Of a DNA stretch of 64,000 bases, positions 8,924-17,488 are shown in pieces; the first letter of the stretch is position 1; every line of letters starts with the position of its first letter. The stretch spans positions 310,001 to 374,000 of the forward strand of contig CAKVFI010000001.1 in the NCBI GenBank assembly GCA_934746715.1, read 5' to 3'. A program made the position numbers and the translations under genes. This DNA comes from an uncultured Clostridia bacterium. GTDB lineage: Bacteria > Bacillota > Clostridia > Christensenellales > UBA1242. The notes under the pieces are model-generated. The model ran no database searches. It was given only the letters and a program-made list of their open reading frames with translations, and had not been told where the DNA came from.

Positions 8924-8939
8924 TATACAATATATTGTG
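8924..8939. promoter_or_regulatory. NrdR-box-like palindrome
   Basis: ATACAATATATTGTGT. In reverse it reads ACACAATATATTGTAT, matching the NrdR consensus ACACWATATATWGTGT at 15 of 16 positions. It lies just upstream of the zinc-ribbon gene. The identical 16-mer in the opposite orientation is at 54371-54386. A weaker second copy may lie at 8957-8972. Confidence 0.5.
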
Positions 8940-8974
8940 TATTTTATACTATACTTACACTCTAATTATTGTTA

Positions 8975-9862
8975 TTATGGTTTGATAACAAAATAATTAA
9001 CACCCTCTTTGTTTAGAAATGAATAATCATTTGCGCCCAAATCTTTTAATGAGTAAGCAAAGCCACCTGTGTTTGATTCATTGCCAATAAGCAAATTTGC
9101 AAACTGCTCGCCTACCATCAAATTCAAATCATCAACCGTTCCAATTTTCGCAACCAAATCTAATGTTTTAATCAAATTTTCTGTTTCCGCTTTATCCAAA
9201 TTGTTAATTGTAATCTCTTTGCTTTTAACTGTGTAAGCAAATGGAGTTGCACCCTTCAAGATTGTGGTTGTAGATGATATATAAACAGTTTTTGGGACAT
9301 ATGATTTAAACAAACTAAATGGGAAATTTTGCATTTTCCCTTGCAAAAACGAAAAGTCTATTTTAACAACAATATTAATGTCAGCATTGCCAGTTAAATT
9401 GTCAATATTATCAAACTTAATTTGAACCAATTCCACTTTTGCCTTGTCGCCATTAAAGTCCAAATAAACACCATCTTCACTATTATTCATTAGAGTGTTT
9501 GAAATTGCAGCCAATTGTTTATCACTAATCAACAAATCTTGTGTTAAGTTTGAATCCGCAGTTAATCCATCTCCAGATATTTTGTAGCCATCTGCTTCAG
9601 TGTACGTAATCAACCCTGCAATTTTTGCATTGACAGTTGTTTGCGCTGACGCCATATCATCGCTTGAAAATTTGTTTGTAAATTTTGTATTTTCATCAAC
9701 TGGCGTTGATAATTTTTTAACTTGTGCATATGTTTCAAACAAATTAATGCCATATTTTTTGTTGACATATATGCAACAAACAGCAACAATCAAAACCAAT
9801 GTTAAAACAATGCTTAATAACCAAATTAATAGTCTAACCAAAAATGGCTTGCGCTTTTTCAT
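8975..9862 (-). CDS. Single-pass exported protein of unknown function
   Basis: 295 residues. A basic N-terminus and one strong hydrophobic helix (~10-30) are followed by a soluble, Asn/Asp/Thr-rich domain with several beta-like segments, probably outside the membrane. There is no lipobox and no family I recognise. AAAGGAG lies before ATG 9862. It lies 76 bp upstream of the zinc-ribbon membrane gene on the same strand and may be co-transcribed with it, although the NrdR-like site lies in that gap. Confidence 0.65.
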   Translation of the reverse strand: MKKRKPFLVRLLIWLLSIVLTLVLIVAVCCIYVNKKYGINLFETYAQVKKLSTPVDENTKFTNKFSSDDMASAQTTVNAKIAGLITYTEADGYKISGDGLTADSNLTQDLLISDKQLAAISNTLMNNSEDGVYLDFNGDKAKVELVQIKFDNIDNLTGNADINIVVKIDFSFLQGKMQNFPFSLFKSYVPKTVYISSTTTILKGATPFAYTVKSKEITINNLDKAETENLIKTLDLVAKIGTVDDLNLMVGEQFANLLIGNESNTGGFAYSLKDLGANDYSFLNKEGVNYFVIKP

Positions 9863-9976
9863 ATTTCACTCCTTTGTGGATTGCAAAATAATGTTAATAT
9901 GTTTTTACCACTATTAAAACATTAACACAAAATTCAAAATTTGTAAACAAATATATACAATTTGATTTGGTTAATA

Positions 9977-10005
9977 TTGACAAACTTTTATTTTGTTATT
10001 ACACT
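9977..10005 (+). promoter_or_regulatory. -35/-10 promoter at a leaderless start
   Basis: TTGACA, 17 bp, TACACT, then AAAGAT and ATG 10012. With a consensus -35 and spacing, +1 is predicted exactly on the ATG. A TTTGTAAACAAA palindrome lies upstream at 9940-9951. Confidence 0.7.
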
Positions 10006-10011
10006 AAAGAT

Positions 10012-10338
10012 ATGAAAAATTTTACTAAAAATGATAACGGTTTTGTTTGTGCACATTGTGGCAAAAATGTTGAACCTTTGGGTTACACTTCTCGCGACCA
10101 TTGCCCTTATTGCTTAACATCAATTCATATTGACATCAATCCGGGAGATAGAGCAAACACTTGCTTGGGAAAAATGTTTCCTATCGACATTGAGATTGAT
10201 AGCAAAAAAGGATACAAAATTAAATACTTGTGCTCGAAATGTGGAAAAACTCATTTCAACAAATCAGCAACCGATGATAGCTTTAAAACCATTTTGTCAG
10301 TTATGAACCACACATATAACAAAACCAAATTTAATTAA
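10012..10338 (+). CDS. RNHCP-domain zinc-ribbon protein
   Basis: 108 residues from ATG 10012; the frame extends to a TTG at 9967, but that part overlaps the promoter. It has three Cys pairs: CAHC (13/16), CPYC (31/34) and CSKC (74/77). The family signature is present as RDHCPYCLTSIH, followed by GDRANTCLGKM. It is therefore an RNHCP-family protein (normally R-N-H-C-P; here the Asn is Asp). The function of the family is unknown to me; the cysteines suggest structural zinc. No ribosome binding site is present, and the start looks leaderless. Confidence 0.8.
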   Translation: MKNFTKNDNGFVCAHCGKNVEPLGYTSRDHCPYCLTSIHIDINPGDRANTCLGKMFPIDIEIDSKKGYKIKYLCSKCGKTHFNKSATDDSFKTILSVMNHTYNKTKFN

Positions 10339-10424
10339 TATTTTAATTTTTTTTACATTTAAAACTCATGAAATTATTTTAAATATAATCAATAATTTTA
10401 AATAAAAAACCAATAAAATCAACA

Positions 10425-10456
10425 CAAAAAAAGAGATAAACACCATCTCTTTTTTA
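10425..10456. terminator. Bidirectional terminator
   Basis: AAAAAGAGAT, 7-nt loop, ATCTCTTTTT, between the convergent RNHCP and DegV genes. Confidence 0.75.
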
Positions 10457-10540
10457 ATATTTTTATTAAAAATTACATTTTTATCTTATTTTTTAAGTTT
10501 TTTATTAAATTTTAATAAATTTTTTTAATTTTTTGCAGTT

Positions 10541-11458
10541 TTATTTTAAGCCAAATTTTTCTCTTACACCAAGTCTATCAACAGCATAACCAACAGCAAG
10601 TGCCTTTGGCCCTGTGTGGCAAGCAACAAACAATGGCAATGAATCCATTGTGAAAAATGGCATATCTTTGCATTGGTCAACAACTTCTTGCTTAAATTGT
10701 TTCAATTCCGGATCGTCCAAATCTTGATAGGTGTGTGCAATGCTAACGCAAACCAAACCTTGCTTTAATTCCTCTGCAAATCTATCTTGAACTTCTTTGC
10801 ATGTTGCTTGAATAATTTTTGCTTTTGCTTGACGCATGGACATAACTTTTGCATAAGCGTCCAACTTGCCACCATGAACTTGCAAAATTGGTTTGATGTT
10901 TAAAATCGAACCAATCATTGCTGCAGCAGGAGTGATTCTTCCGCCCTTCTTTAAAAATTTTAATGTATCAACTGCAATATATGCCCCTGCTTCTCCGCGA
11001 TGTTCTTCCAAATACTTTTTAATTTCACTGCCAGTTTTGCCTTGTTCAATCAAAATACTAGCTTCAAACATGCTAACCTTGTTCATATATGAAACACGTT
11101 GTGTGTTTGCAACAAAAACTTTGCCTTCAAACTCTTCTGTGTGGCTGGCATTTATTGCCGAGTTGCAACCTTCACTTAAACCGCTGGACAAGCAAACATA
11201 AACAACTTCATCATACTCTTTTAACGCTTCACGCCAAGCATCTTTAACTATTTCTATGTTTGGTTGTGAAGTGCTTACATGTGTTGTTTTATCGTTAAGA
11301 AAATTAAAAAATTCAGAGCGGGACATGTTTTCGCCTTCTTCACAAATGTCTGAATTAATAATATATGGTGTATGAATAAACTTGCAAACTTTTGCTTTTT
11401 TAAGTTCTTCAGGCGTTATTGCCCCAGAATCATCAACCACCAATCCTACTTTAACCAT
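10541..11458 (-). CDS. DegV family fatty-acid-binding protein
   Basis: 305 residues, close to the family's usual length. DegV/FakB proteins bind a fatty acid between two alpha/beta lobes; FakB presents it to the FakA kinase for phosphorylation. Visible hallmarks are DDSGAI near the N-terminus, the TSQPN segment (~60), the SSGLSEGCNSA loop (~92) and GRITPAAA with LNIKPIL (~175-192). GGAG lies before ATG 11458. No fakA is in the window, so FakB activity is only one possibility for this paralog-rich family. Confidence 0.85.
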   Translation of the reverse strand: MVKVGLVVDDSGAITPEELKKAKVCKFIHTPYIINSDICEEGENMSRSEFFNFLNDKTTHVSTSQPNIEIVKDAWREALKEYDEVVYVCLSSGLSEGCNSAINASHTEEFEGKVFVANTQRVSYMNKVSMFEASILIEQGKTGSEIKKYLEEHRGEAGAYIAVDTLKFLKKGGRITPAAAMIGSILNIKPILQVHGGKLDAYAKVMSMRQAKAKIIQATCKEVQDRFAEELKQGLVCVSIAHTYQDLDDPELKQFKQEVVDQCKDMPFFTMDSLPLFVACHTGPKALAVGYAVDRLGVREKFGLK

Positions 11459-11607
11459 AGAGTCTCCTTATTTTAACAAAATTATTATAATAAAAATTTT
11501 AATTGTTGACAATCAAAACGATGTGATATTTGACATTTTGTTAACATTTGTTGATTTTTTGTTAAGATACCATTACAATTTACTGCTTTTTAATTTTGTT
11601 TTATTAT

Positions 11608-11636
11608 TTGTAATTTTCAGCACATTATGATAGAAT
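11608..11636 (+). promoter_or_regulatory. Promoter with near-leaderless start
   Basis: TTGTAA, 17 bp, TAGAAT with the extended TGa. ATG 11645 is 8 nt after the -10, giving a predicted leader of 0-2 nt. No Shine-Dalgarno sequence is present. Confidence 0.65.
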
Positions 11637-11644
11637 AACAAAGT

Positions 11645-12919
11645 ATGAAAGTTGAAATTTTAAATCTAGGAATGAATGGTGAAGGCGTAGGCTTGTTTGA
11701 TGGAAAAGTTTTGTTTATACCTGAAGCCATAAAAGGCGAAATTGTTGAATGCGAAATAACAAAAGATTTTGGCAATTACGCCCAAGCAAAACTTACAAAA
11801 ATCATCACCCCGTCAAGCAAAAGGCAAGTTCCAGTTTGCCCTTATTTTGGTGTTTGTGGCGGTTGTGATTTGCAACATATTTCTTATGGCGAACAATTGA
11901 ATTTTAAAAAAGAATTGGTTAAATCCACACTTAAAAAGGTTGCAAATATTGATTGCGATGTTGAAAACACAATTGGCTGTAACAAACAATATAATTATAG
12001 AAACAAGATTAGTTTTTCCTGTTCCGAATCACAACAAGGTTTTAAACAAAAATCAAGTTTAAATTTAGTTGATGTGGAATTCTGCCCGCTTGCAAATGAT
12101 GAAATAAACCACACTTTTGCGTTGATTAAAGCCTTTTTAAAAACAAACAACATTGACGGGCTTAAAAACATTGTGATAAGGAATTTAAACCATCAAACCT
12201 TGATTGCAATTGTTACAAGAACAAAGCAAAATTTAACCGCATTGTTTGAATATTTGCAATTGAACACTAAAAACTTTGGTTTGTTTAATGTTATCAATCC
12301 GCGCAATGATTCTGTTGTGTTAACCAATCACATTTTACATATTGGTGGCATTGAAAAAATTGAAATGGATAACCCACTAAAATTGCAGTTAACAGTTGAC
12401 AGCTTTTTTCAAACCAACTTGGACATTCAAACAAAACTTTACAATCACATTTTGAGTTTGATTAACAACAACGATGTTGTGGTAAATGGTTACAGTGGTG
12501 CTGGCGTTTTGAGTGCAATTATTGCAAAAAAAGCCAAACATGTTTATGGCATTGAAATAAACAAATCAGCACATATCGATGCAGAAAATTTGAAAAAATG
12601 CAATAAAATTGCAAATTTAACAAATATTTGTGGAGATTTTTTTGATAATTTTAAAAATTTAAGCAAAAATTCAAAAAACAAAAACGATGAAGTTTGCAAC
12701 ACTTTGGTTATTGACCCAAGCAAAAAAGGTTGTGGAAAACATGTGATGCAGGCCATTAATGGAATTGAAAATATTATTTATGTTTCTTGCAATCCTATTG
12801 CCCTTGCAAAAGATTTGAGAGAAATTGTTGACAATTATAAAATAATTTCAATTACGCCGTTTGATATGTTTCCAAACACTGTTAGTGTTGAAACTTGCGT
12901 TTGCTTAACAAAAAAATAA
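11645..12919 (+). CDS. rlmD: 23S rRNA (uracil-5-)-methyltransferase, RlmD/RumA family
   Basis: 424 residues. Adds a methyl group from SAM to C5 of a uridine in 23S rRNA. An N-terminal TRAM domain (~1-55) is followed by an iron-sulfur Cys cluster (CPYFGVCGGC at ~63-72, plus CPL near 140). The C-terminal Rossmann methyltransferase has NGYSGAGVLS as its SAM motif. The end of the catalytic region reads IDPSKKGC then VSCNP, with the nucleophilic Cys just ahead of Asn-Pro. Which uridine is modified (the RlmC or RlmD site, or both) cannot be told. A terminator follows at 12997. Confidence 0.88.
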   Translation: MKVEILNLGMNGEGVGLFDGKVLFIPEAIKGEIVECEITKDFGNYAQAKLTKIITPSSKRQVPVCPYFGVCGGCDLQHISYGEQLNFKKELVKSTLKKVANIDCDVENTIGCNKQYNYRNKISFSCSESQQGFKQKSSLNLVDVEFCPLANDEINHTFALIKAFLKTNNIDGLKNIVIRNLNHQTLIAIVTRTKQNLTALFEYLQLNTKNFGLFNVINPRNDSVVLTNHILHIGGIEKIEMDNPLKLQLTVDSFFQTNLDIQTKLYNHILSLINNNDVVVNGYSGAGVLSAIIAKKAKHVYGIEINKSAHIDAENLKKCNKIANLTNICGDFFDNFKNLSKNSKNKNDEVCNTLVIDPSKKGCGKHVMQAINGIENIIYVSCNPIALAKDLREIVDNYKIISITPFDMFPNTVSVETCVCLTKK

Positions 12920-12996
12920 AATCAAATGTTTTACGCACTTATTTATCACTTTTTATTCTAATCAATTAATATAAGATTAACACTTCAACAAAAAGA

Positions 12997-13018
12997 CCAA
13001 AATTTCTTTTGGTTTTTT
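12997..13018 (+). terminator. Intrinsic terminator after rlmD
   Basis: CCAAAA-TTTC-TTTTGG followed by seven T. It may also serve crp from the other side. Confidence 0.7.
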
Positions 13019-13070
13019 TGATATCCTTTTATGTTAAAGATTTGTTATTGCTATTTAAAATTCAATTAGT

Positions 13071-13739
13071 TTAAATAATTTTTTTTATCAAACGATACTG
13101 ACGCTTGTCGTAATCAATAATGTTTTCCTTTTTCATTTTGCCCAATTCGTTGGAAAGAGCACTGCGGTCAACTGAAAGATAGTTTGCAAGTTCAGTTACA
13201 TTAAATGGTATTTCAAAATAATCACTTTTTGATTTTTCTGTCATATGCAAAAAATATGACATCAATTTTTCCCTGATTGTTTTTTTTGTTAAATATGACA
13301 ATTTGTTTTGCAACTCAATATTGTTTTCAGCAATCATTTGGTTGATTTTTTTTATGATTATTTCATGACGTTTGCAACGATTATCACACTGATTTAACAA
13401 TCTATACCTATTCATAAATAACACCAATGTTTTTTCTGTTGCAATCAAACTGTCCTTATAGTTGACATCTCCAGCATAAGCAGTTTCCAAACCATATGCC
13501 TCACCCGCATTTAATTGTGTTAAAATATTGATATTGCCCAAATTATCCAAATTTTCTATTTTTGCACAACCCTTAACAATCAACACAACATCAGACATCG
13601 GTTCTCCCTGCGTGACAATATGCTGGTGTTTTTCAAAAGTTTTAAATCTGGTTTTAAAACAAAACATCATTGCCTGACACTCAAATTCATTTGAATAGGC
13701 AAAGATTTTTGTTTGTGATAATTCTTTAAAATACTCCAT
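13071..13739 (-). CDS. Crp/Fnr-family transcriptional regulator
   Basis: 222 residues. The N-terminal cupin-like effector domain (~20-130) has a GEAYGLETAY segment in place of the phosphate-binding cassette, without its Arg, so cAMP binding is unlikely. The C-terminal winged helix (~150-220) has FNVTELANYLSVDRSALSNELGKMKKE as the recognition unit. Scattered Cys (21, 27, 57, 118, 122) could sense redox or bind a cofactor, but the Fnr spacing is not obvious. It is divergent from nrdD, whose promoter has a palindrome centred near -41, so control of nrdDG by this protein is a reasonable inference. AAAGGAG lies before ATG 13739. Confidence 0.85.
   Translation of the reverse strand: MEYFKELSQTKIFAYSNEFECQAMMFCFKTRFKTFEKHQHIVTQGEPMSDVVLIVKGCAKIENLDNLGNINILTQLNAGEAYGLETAYAGDVNYKDSLIATEKTLVLFMNRYRLLNQCDNRCKRHEIIIKKINQMIAENNIELQNKLSYLTKKTIREKLMSYFLHMTEKSKSDYFEIPFNVTELANYLSVDRSALSNELGKMKKENIIDYDKRQYRLIKKII
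13674..13715. repeat. Direct repeat copy 1 (inside crp)
   Basis: 42 bp identical to 13797-13838, covering codons of the crp N-terminus (LSQTKIFAYSNEFECQ). The offset between copies is 123 bp. Confidence 0.85.
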
Positions 13740-13793
13740 AGTTTTCTCCTTTATTTGTCAGGCAACAAGCCATTTTGCTTGCTAAATGGGTTA

Positions 13794-13871
13794 TTACTGA
13801 CACTCAAATTCATTTGAATAGGCAAAGATTTTTGTTTGAGATAGTTCTTCTTGTTTGCTATATTTCGACAT
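13794..13871 (-). pseudogene. Fossil duplicate of the crp 5' end
   Basis: A 25-codon frame (ATG 13871 to TAA 13794). Its last 16 residues, LSQTKIFAYSNEFECQ, equal residues ~7-22 of the adjacent Crp before an immediate stop. DNA identity is perfect over 42 bp (13797-13838). It sits in the crp-nrdD intergenic region. It is best read as a partial tandem duplication of crp or the rest of a second crp copy. A leader-peptide role is possible but unsupported. Confidence 0.6.
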
Positions 13872-13955
13872 CAAAATTTTTGATTCCTAGATATTTGGTG
13901 GATAACACTTTAACCACACAATTGAGTTTGAAAAATTACAAAAAATTGTGTTTTT

Positions 13956-13971
13956 TGTTGTTAAAACAACA
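13956..13971. promoter_or_regulatory. Palindrome TGTTGTTAAAACAACA at about -41 of nrdD
   Basis: Perfect 7-bp arms and an AA centre. With +1 placed 7 nt after the -10 TATAAT (14005), its centre is at -41.5, the classic class II position for a Crp/Fnr activator. No -35 hexamer is present. Confidence 0.55.
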
Positions 13972-13992
13972 CTTTTTACACTTTTAGTTTAG

Positions 13993-13998
13993 TATAAT
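13993..13998 (+). promoter_or_regulatory. nrdD -10 element
   Basis: TATAAT about 100 nt before ATG 14100, lacking a -35 and consistent with an activator-dependent promoter. Confidence 0.55.
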
Positions 13999-14099
13999 GG
14001 TGTCAAGAAGTCAAGAAAAATGGCTTTAAGTTAAAATCATAATGAAAAAATATTGTGCATTTTAACACAAAATTTAGCATACAAAAGGGAGAAAAATTT

Positions 14100-16286
14100 A
14101 TGAAAGTTATTAAGCGAAACGGTAAAGAAGTTGTATTTGACTCAAACAAAATCAAGATTGCCGTTGGCAAAGCAAGTAGTTCTATGGAAGACCCAGACAA
14201 AATGTTGTCCGAAGCTCAAATTGACAAAATTGTGGCTGATGTAACCAAAGAATGTGAAGGTTTGGGTCGTGCTGTTGGTGTGGAAGAAATTCAAGATATG
14301 GTTGAATTTGCCATTATGGGGGAAGGTAAATTTGATGTTGCAAAACATTATATAACTTATAGATATGATAGGCAAATTGCCCGCCAAAAAAACACAACCG
14401 ACGACAAGGTTTTTGCGCTTATTGATTGTCAAAATGAAGAAGTTAAACAAGAAAACAGCAACAAAAATCCAACTGTTAACAGTGTCCAACGTGATTATAT
14501 GGCTGGTGAAATGTCAAAAGACCTTACAAAAAGATTTTTGCTCCCTGAAGATATTTGGAAAGCTCATGAAGAAGGTTTGATTCACTTCCATGATGCAGAC
14601 TATTTTGCACAACGTATGCACAATTGCGATTTAGTCAACTTGGAAGACATGCTTCAAAATGGAACAGTTATTTCAAACACAATGATTGAACGTCCACATT
14701 CGTTTTCAACTGCATGTAACATTGCAACACAAATTGTTGCACAAGTTGCATCAAGTCAATATGGCGGTCAAAGCATAAGCCTTGCTCACCTTGCTCCATT
14801 TGTTGAAGTTTCTCGTCAAAAAATCCGCAAACAGGTTGAAGAAGAACTTAAAGAAGCGTGTGGTGACAAAAATGTTGATGAAGCCCTTGTTCACAAAATA
14901 ACAGAAAAAAGAGTTCGTCAAGAGATTAATCGTGGTGTGCAAATTTTGCAATACCAAGTTATTACACTTATGACAACCAACGGACAAGCACCTTTCATCA
15001 CAGTGTTTATGTATTTGGGCGAAGCTAAAAACGAACGCGAGCGCGAAGATTTGGCAATGATTATTGAAGAAGTGCTTGAACAACGCTATCAAGGTGTTAA
15101 AAATGAAAAAGGCGTTTGGGTTACCCCTGCCTTCCCAAAACTTATTTACGTTTTGGAAGAAAACAATATTTATCCAGAAAGCAAATATTACTATTTAACT
15201 GAACTTGCAGCAAAATGCACAGCAAAACGACTTGTGCCAGACTATATAAGTGAAAAGAAAATGCTTGAACTTAAAGTGGACAAAAATGGTGAAGGCCATT
15301 GTTACACTTGCATGGGTTGCCGCAGCTTCTTAACACCTTTTATTGATGAAAACGGAAAGCCAAAATATTATGGACGTTTCAACCAAGGTGTTGTTACAGT
15401 AAACTTGATTGATATTGCCCTTTCCAGCCACAAAGATATGAAAGAATTTTGGAAAATCTTTGATGAACGTATGGAACTTTGCCATCGTGCATTGCAATGC
15501 AGACATGAAAGATTGACAGGCACTTTAAGTGACGCTGCCCCAATTTTGTGGCAACATGGCGCATTGACAAGGCTTAAACCCGGTGAAACAATTGACAAAT
15601 ATTTGCATGGTGGATACTCCACAATTTCTCTTGGTTACGCCGGTCTTTGGGAAACTGTTTACTATTTGATTGGCAAAAAGTTAACAGAGCCAGAAGGAAA
15701 AGAACTAGGACTTCAAATCATGCGCAAGTTGAATGAATACACCAAAAAGTGGAAGGAAGCAGAAAACATCGACTATTCACTTTACGGCACTCCGCTTGAA
15801 AGCACAACTTACAAATTTGCAAAATGCTTGCAACGCAGATTTGGCATTATTCCAGGAGTAACAGACAAAAACTACATTACAAATAGCTACCATGTGCATG
15901 TAACCGAACCTATTGACGCGTTTAGCAAACTTGCTTTGGAAAGCGAATTCCAAGCATTGAGCCCAGGTGGTGCAATCAGTTATGTTGAAGTGCCAAACAT
16001 GCAAAACAATATTGAAGCAGTGCTTCAAGTTATGAAATTTATTTATGACAACATTATGTATGCTGAACTCAACACGAAATCTGACTACTGCCAAGTTTGT
16101 GGCTATGATGGTGAAATTCAAATTGAAGAAGATAAAGATGGAAAATTGATTTGGGTCTGCCCAAATTGTGGCAATAAAGACCAAACAAAAATGAATGTTG
16201 CAAGGCGTACTTGTGGTTACATTGGCAGCCAATTTTGGAACCAAGGCAGAACACAAGAAATCCGTGACCGTGTGCTCCACTTATAA
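14100..16286 (+). CDS. nrdD: Anaerobic (class III) ribonucleoside-triphosphate reductase
   Basis: 728 residues. Reduces ribonucleoside triphosphates to deoxyribonucleotides with a glycyl radical. An N-terminal ATP-cone (~1-95) is followed by the catalytic 10-stranded barrel, a C-terminal zinc site (CQVCG ... CPNCG, ~660-690) and the radical loop RTCGYIG with the glycyl residue at ~706. GGGAG precedes ATG 14100; the upstream extension to 14055 is not needed. The activase nrdG follows 96 bp downstream. Oxygen sensitivity of the glycyl radical implies an anaerobic lifestyle. Confidence 0.95.
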   Translation: MKVIKRNGKEVVFDSNKIKIAVGKASSSMEDPDKMLSEAQIDKIVADVTKECEGLGRAVGVEEIQDMVEFAIMGEGKFDVAKHYITYRYDRQIARQKNTTDDKVFALIDCQNEEVKQENSNKNPTVNSVQRDYMAGEMSKDLTKRFLLPEDIWKAHEEGLIHFHDADYFAQRMHNCDLVNLEDMLQNGTVISNTMIERPHSFSTACNIATQIVAQVASSQYGGQSISLAHLAPFVEVSRQKIRKQVEEELKEACGDKNVDEALVHKITEKRVRQEINRGVQILQYQVITLMTTNGQAPFITVFMYLGEAKNEREREDLAMIIEEVLEQRYQGVKNEKGVWVTPAFPKLIYVLEENNIYPESKYYYLTELAAKCTAKRLVPDYISEKKMLELKVDKNGEGHCYTCMGCRSFLTPFIDENGKPKYYGRFNQGVVTVNLIDIALSSHKDMKEFWKIFDERMELCHRALQCRHERLTGTLSDAAPILWQHGALTRLKPGETIDKYLHGGYSTISLGYAGLWETVYYLIGKKLTEPEGKELGLQIMRKLNEYTKKWKEAENIDYSLYGTPLESTTYKFAKCLQRRFGIIPGVTDKNYITNSYHVHVTEPIDAFSKLALESEFQALSPGGAISYVEVPNMQNNIEAVLQVMKFIYDNIMYAELNTKSDYCQVCGYDGEIQIEEDKDGKLIWVCPNCGNKDQTKMNVARRTCGYIGSQFWNQGRTQEIRDRVLHL

Positions 16287-16382
16287 AAATATTAAAAAAT
16301 AATCAAAATTTAAATTAAAATTGCAAAAAATATTAATTTTAATTTAATTTATTAAAATTCTAAACATTTAACGAGATTTAAC

Positions 16383-16952
16383 ATGAATTATTCAAACATT
16401 AAATTTAACGACATTGCAAACGGAGAAGGCATTAGAACTTCTCTGTTTGTGAGTGGCTGCACACATCATTGCAAAAATTGTTTTAATAAAGAAACTTGGG
16501 ATTTTAATTATGGCAAAATTTTTGATGAAGCTGTGCAAAACAAAATCATTGAAAGTTTAAAACCCAATTATATCAATGGGTTGACTTTGTTGGGTGGCGA
16601 ACCTATGGAACCTGCAAATCAAAAAGGCTTGATTGATTTTGTTAAAAGAGTTAAAGCAACTTATCCAAACAAAACAATTTGGTGTTACTCTGGCTACACA
16701 TGGGAGCAATTAACATCTCCAAGCAGAGCTTTTTGCCCTTGGACAAAAGAACTGTTGAACCAAATTGATATTTTGGTTGACGGCGAATTTGTTGAAGAAA
16801 AAAAGGACATAACTTTGAGATTTAAAGGTTCAAGCAATCAACGAATTATTGATGTGCAAAAATCATTAAAAACAAATCAAGTTGTTTTAAGTCCATTTAA
16901 TGAAAAACGATTAAAAGCATTTAAAACAAAAGACAATCAAATTGCAATTTAA
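16383..16952 (+). CDS. nrdG: NrdD-activating radical SAM enzyme
   Basis: 189 residues. Generates the glycyl radical on NrdD by reductive cleavage of SAM at a [4Fe-4S] cluster. The cluster motif is CTHHCKNC near residue 22 and the SAM-binding LLGGEPM near 73. Typical NrdG features are FNDIANGEGIRTSLF at the start and CYSGYTWEQL in the middle. It follows nrdD and is expected to be co-transcribed. Only a weak GAG ribosome-binding sequence precedes ATG 16383. A terminator follows. Confidence 0.93.
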   Translation: MNYSNIKFNDIANGEGIRTSLFVSGCTHHCKNCFNKETWDFNYGKIFDEAVQNKIIESLKPNYINGLTLLGGEPMEPANQKGLIDFVKRVKATYPNKTIWCYSGYTWEQLTSPSRAFCPWTKELLNQIDILVDGEFVEEKKDITLRFKGSSNQRIIDVQKSLKTNQVVLSPFNEKRLKAFKTKDNQIAI

Positions 16953-16977
16953 AATTTAATAATTTAAAATAAATTAA

Positions 16978-17005
16978 AAAAATTCACTTAAAAGTGGATT
17001 TTTTT
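16978..17005 (+). terminator. Terminator of nrdDG
   Basis: Stem CACTT-aaa-AGTG, with flanking complementary A/T and a T-run. Confidence 0.65.
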
Positions 17006-17161
17006 ATTATTTAAATTGAATTTATTTAATTTTTATATTTTTTTATTTTATTTTTGCATTATTATTTTTTTATTTTGATTTAATTTTTGCATTTTTATTT
17101 TAATTTAATTATTATTTTTTTAACAACATTATTTTATTTCAAATTAATTTTAATTTTAATG

Positions 17162-17190
17162 TTTACAAATTGGTGTTTTTAATGTATAAT
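17162..17190 (+). promoter_or_regulatory. Promoter of the 55-aa basic protein
   Basis: TTTACA, 17 bp, TATAAT. Predicted leader of ~24 nt with an AAGAAGG ribosome binding site. Confidence 0.65.
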
Positions 17191-17220
17191 TATTTTGTAA
17201 ATAATATTAAAGAAGGTATT

Positions 17221-17388
17221 ATGTCTAAAGTTAAAATACTAAAAAAATTGCCAAAATCCAAAACAAAATATAGTAAGTCTTTGGGCAAAGTTGTGCCACA
17301 TGACAAAGCAAGTTCCAACTCTTTTGCAGACAAATATTTGCAATTTTACGACGACATAAAAATCAACAGCAAACGTAACGATTGGTAA
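17221..17388 (+). CDS. Small basic protein, unknown
   Basis: 55 residues, Lys-rich N-terminal half (MSKVKILKKLPKSKTKYSKS) and a mixed C-terminal part ending in Trp. It has its own consensus promoter and a good AAGAAGG site before ATG 17221, and a terminator follows, so it looks like a real monocistronic gene. No membrane segment and no known family. The charge would fit nucleic-acid or ribosome binding, which is a guess. Confidence 0.6.
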   Translation: MSKVKILKKLPKSKTKYSKSLGKVVPHDKASSNSFADKYLQFYDDIKINSKRNDW

Positions 17389-17454
17389 AATTTGATTTTA
17401 TTTTGTTTGCCTTTAAAAGCACTAAAAATGGCAAACACCACATTTTTGCACACA

Positions 17455-17483
17455 TAAAAAATCCACTTTAATGTGGATTTTTT
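17455..17483. terminator. Bidirectional terminator
   Basis: AAAAATCCAC, TTTAAT loop, GTGGATTTTTT, between convergent genes. The stem resembles the nrdDG terminator. Confidence 0.75.
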
Positions 17484-17488
17484 ATCAT

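Larger units (their letters stand above)
13872..14099. other. crp-nrdD intergenic control region
   Basis: Holds an ACACAATTG-type half site (13916), TTACAAAAAATTGTGT (13936-13951, loosely like an NrdR box), the palindrome at 13956-13971 and the nrdD -10 at 13993. I see no gene in it. Confidence 0.6.

Noticed and set aside
13916..13951. Tandem NrdR boxes in the nrdD promoter
   Set aside because: The two best matches are only 11-12 of 16 and are 20 bp apart, not 31-32. Kept only as a note.
15777..16280. 167-codon minus-strand frame opposite nrdD
   Set aside because: Shadow of the glycyl-radical coding region; no start site signal.
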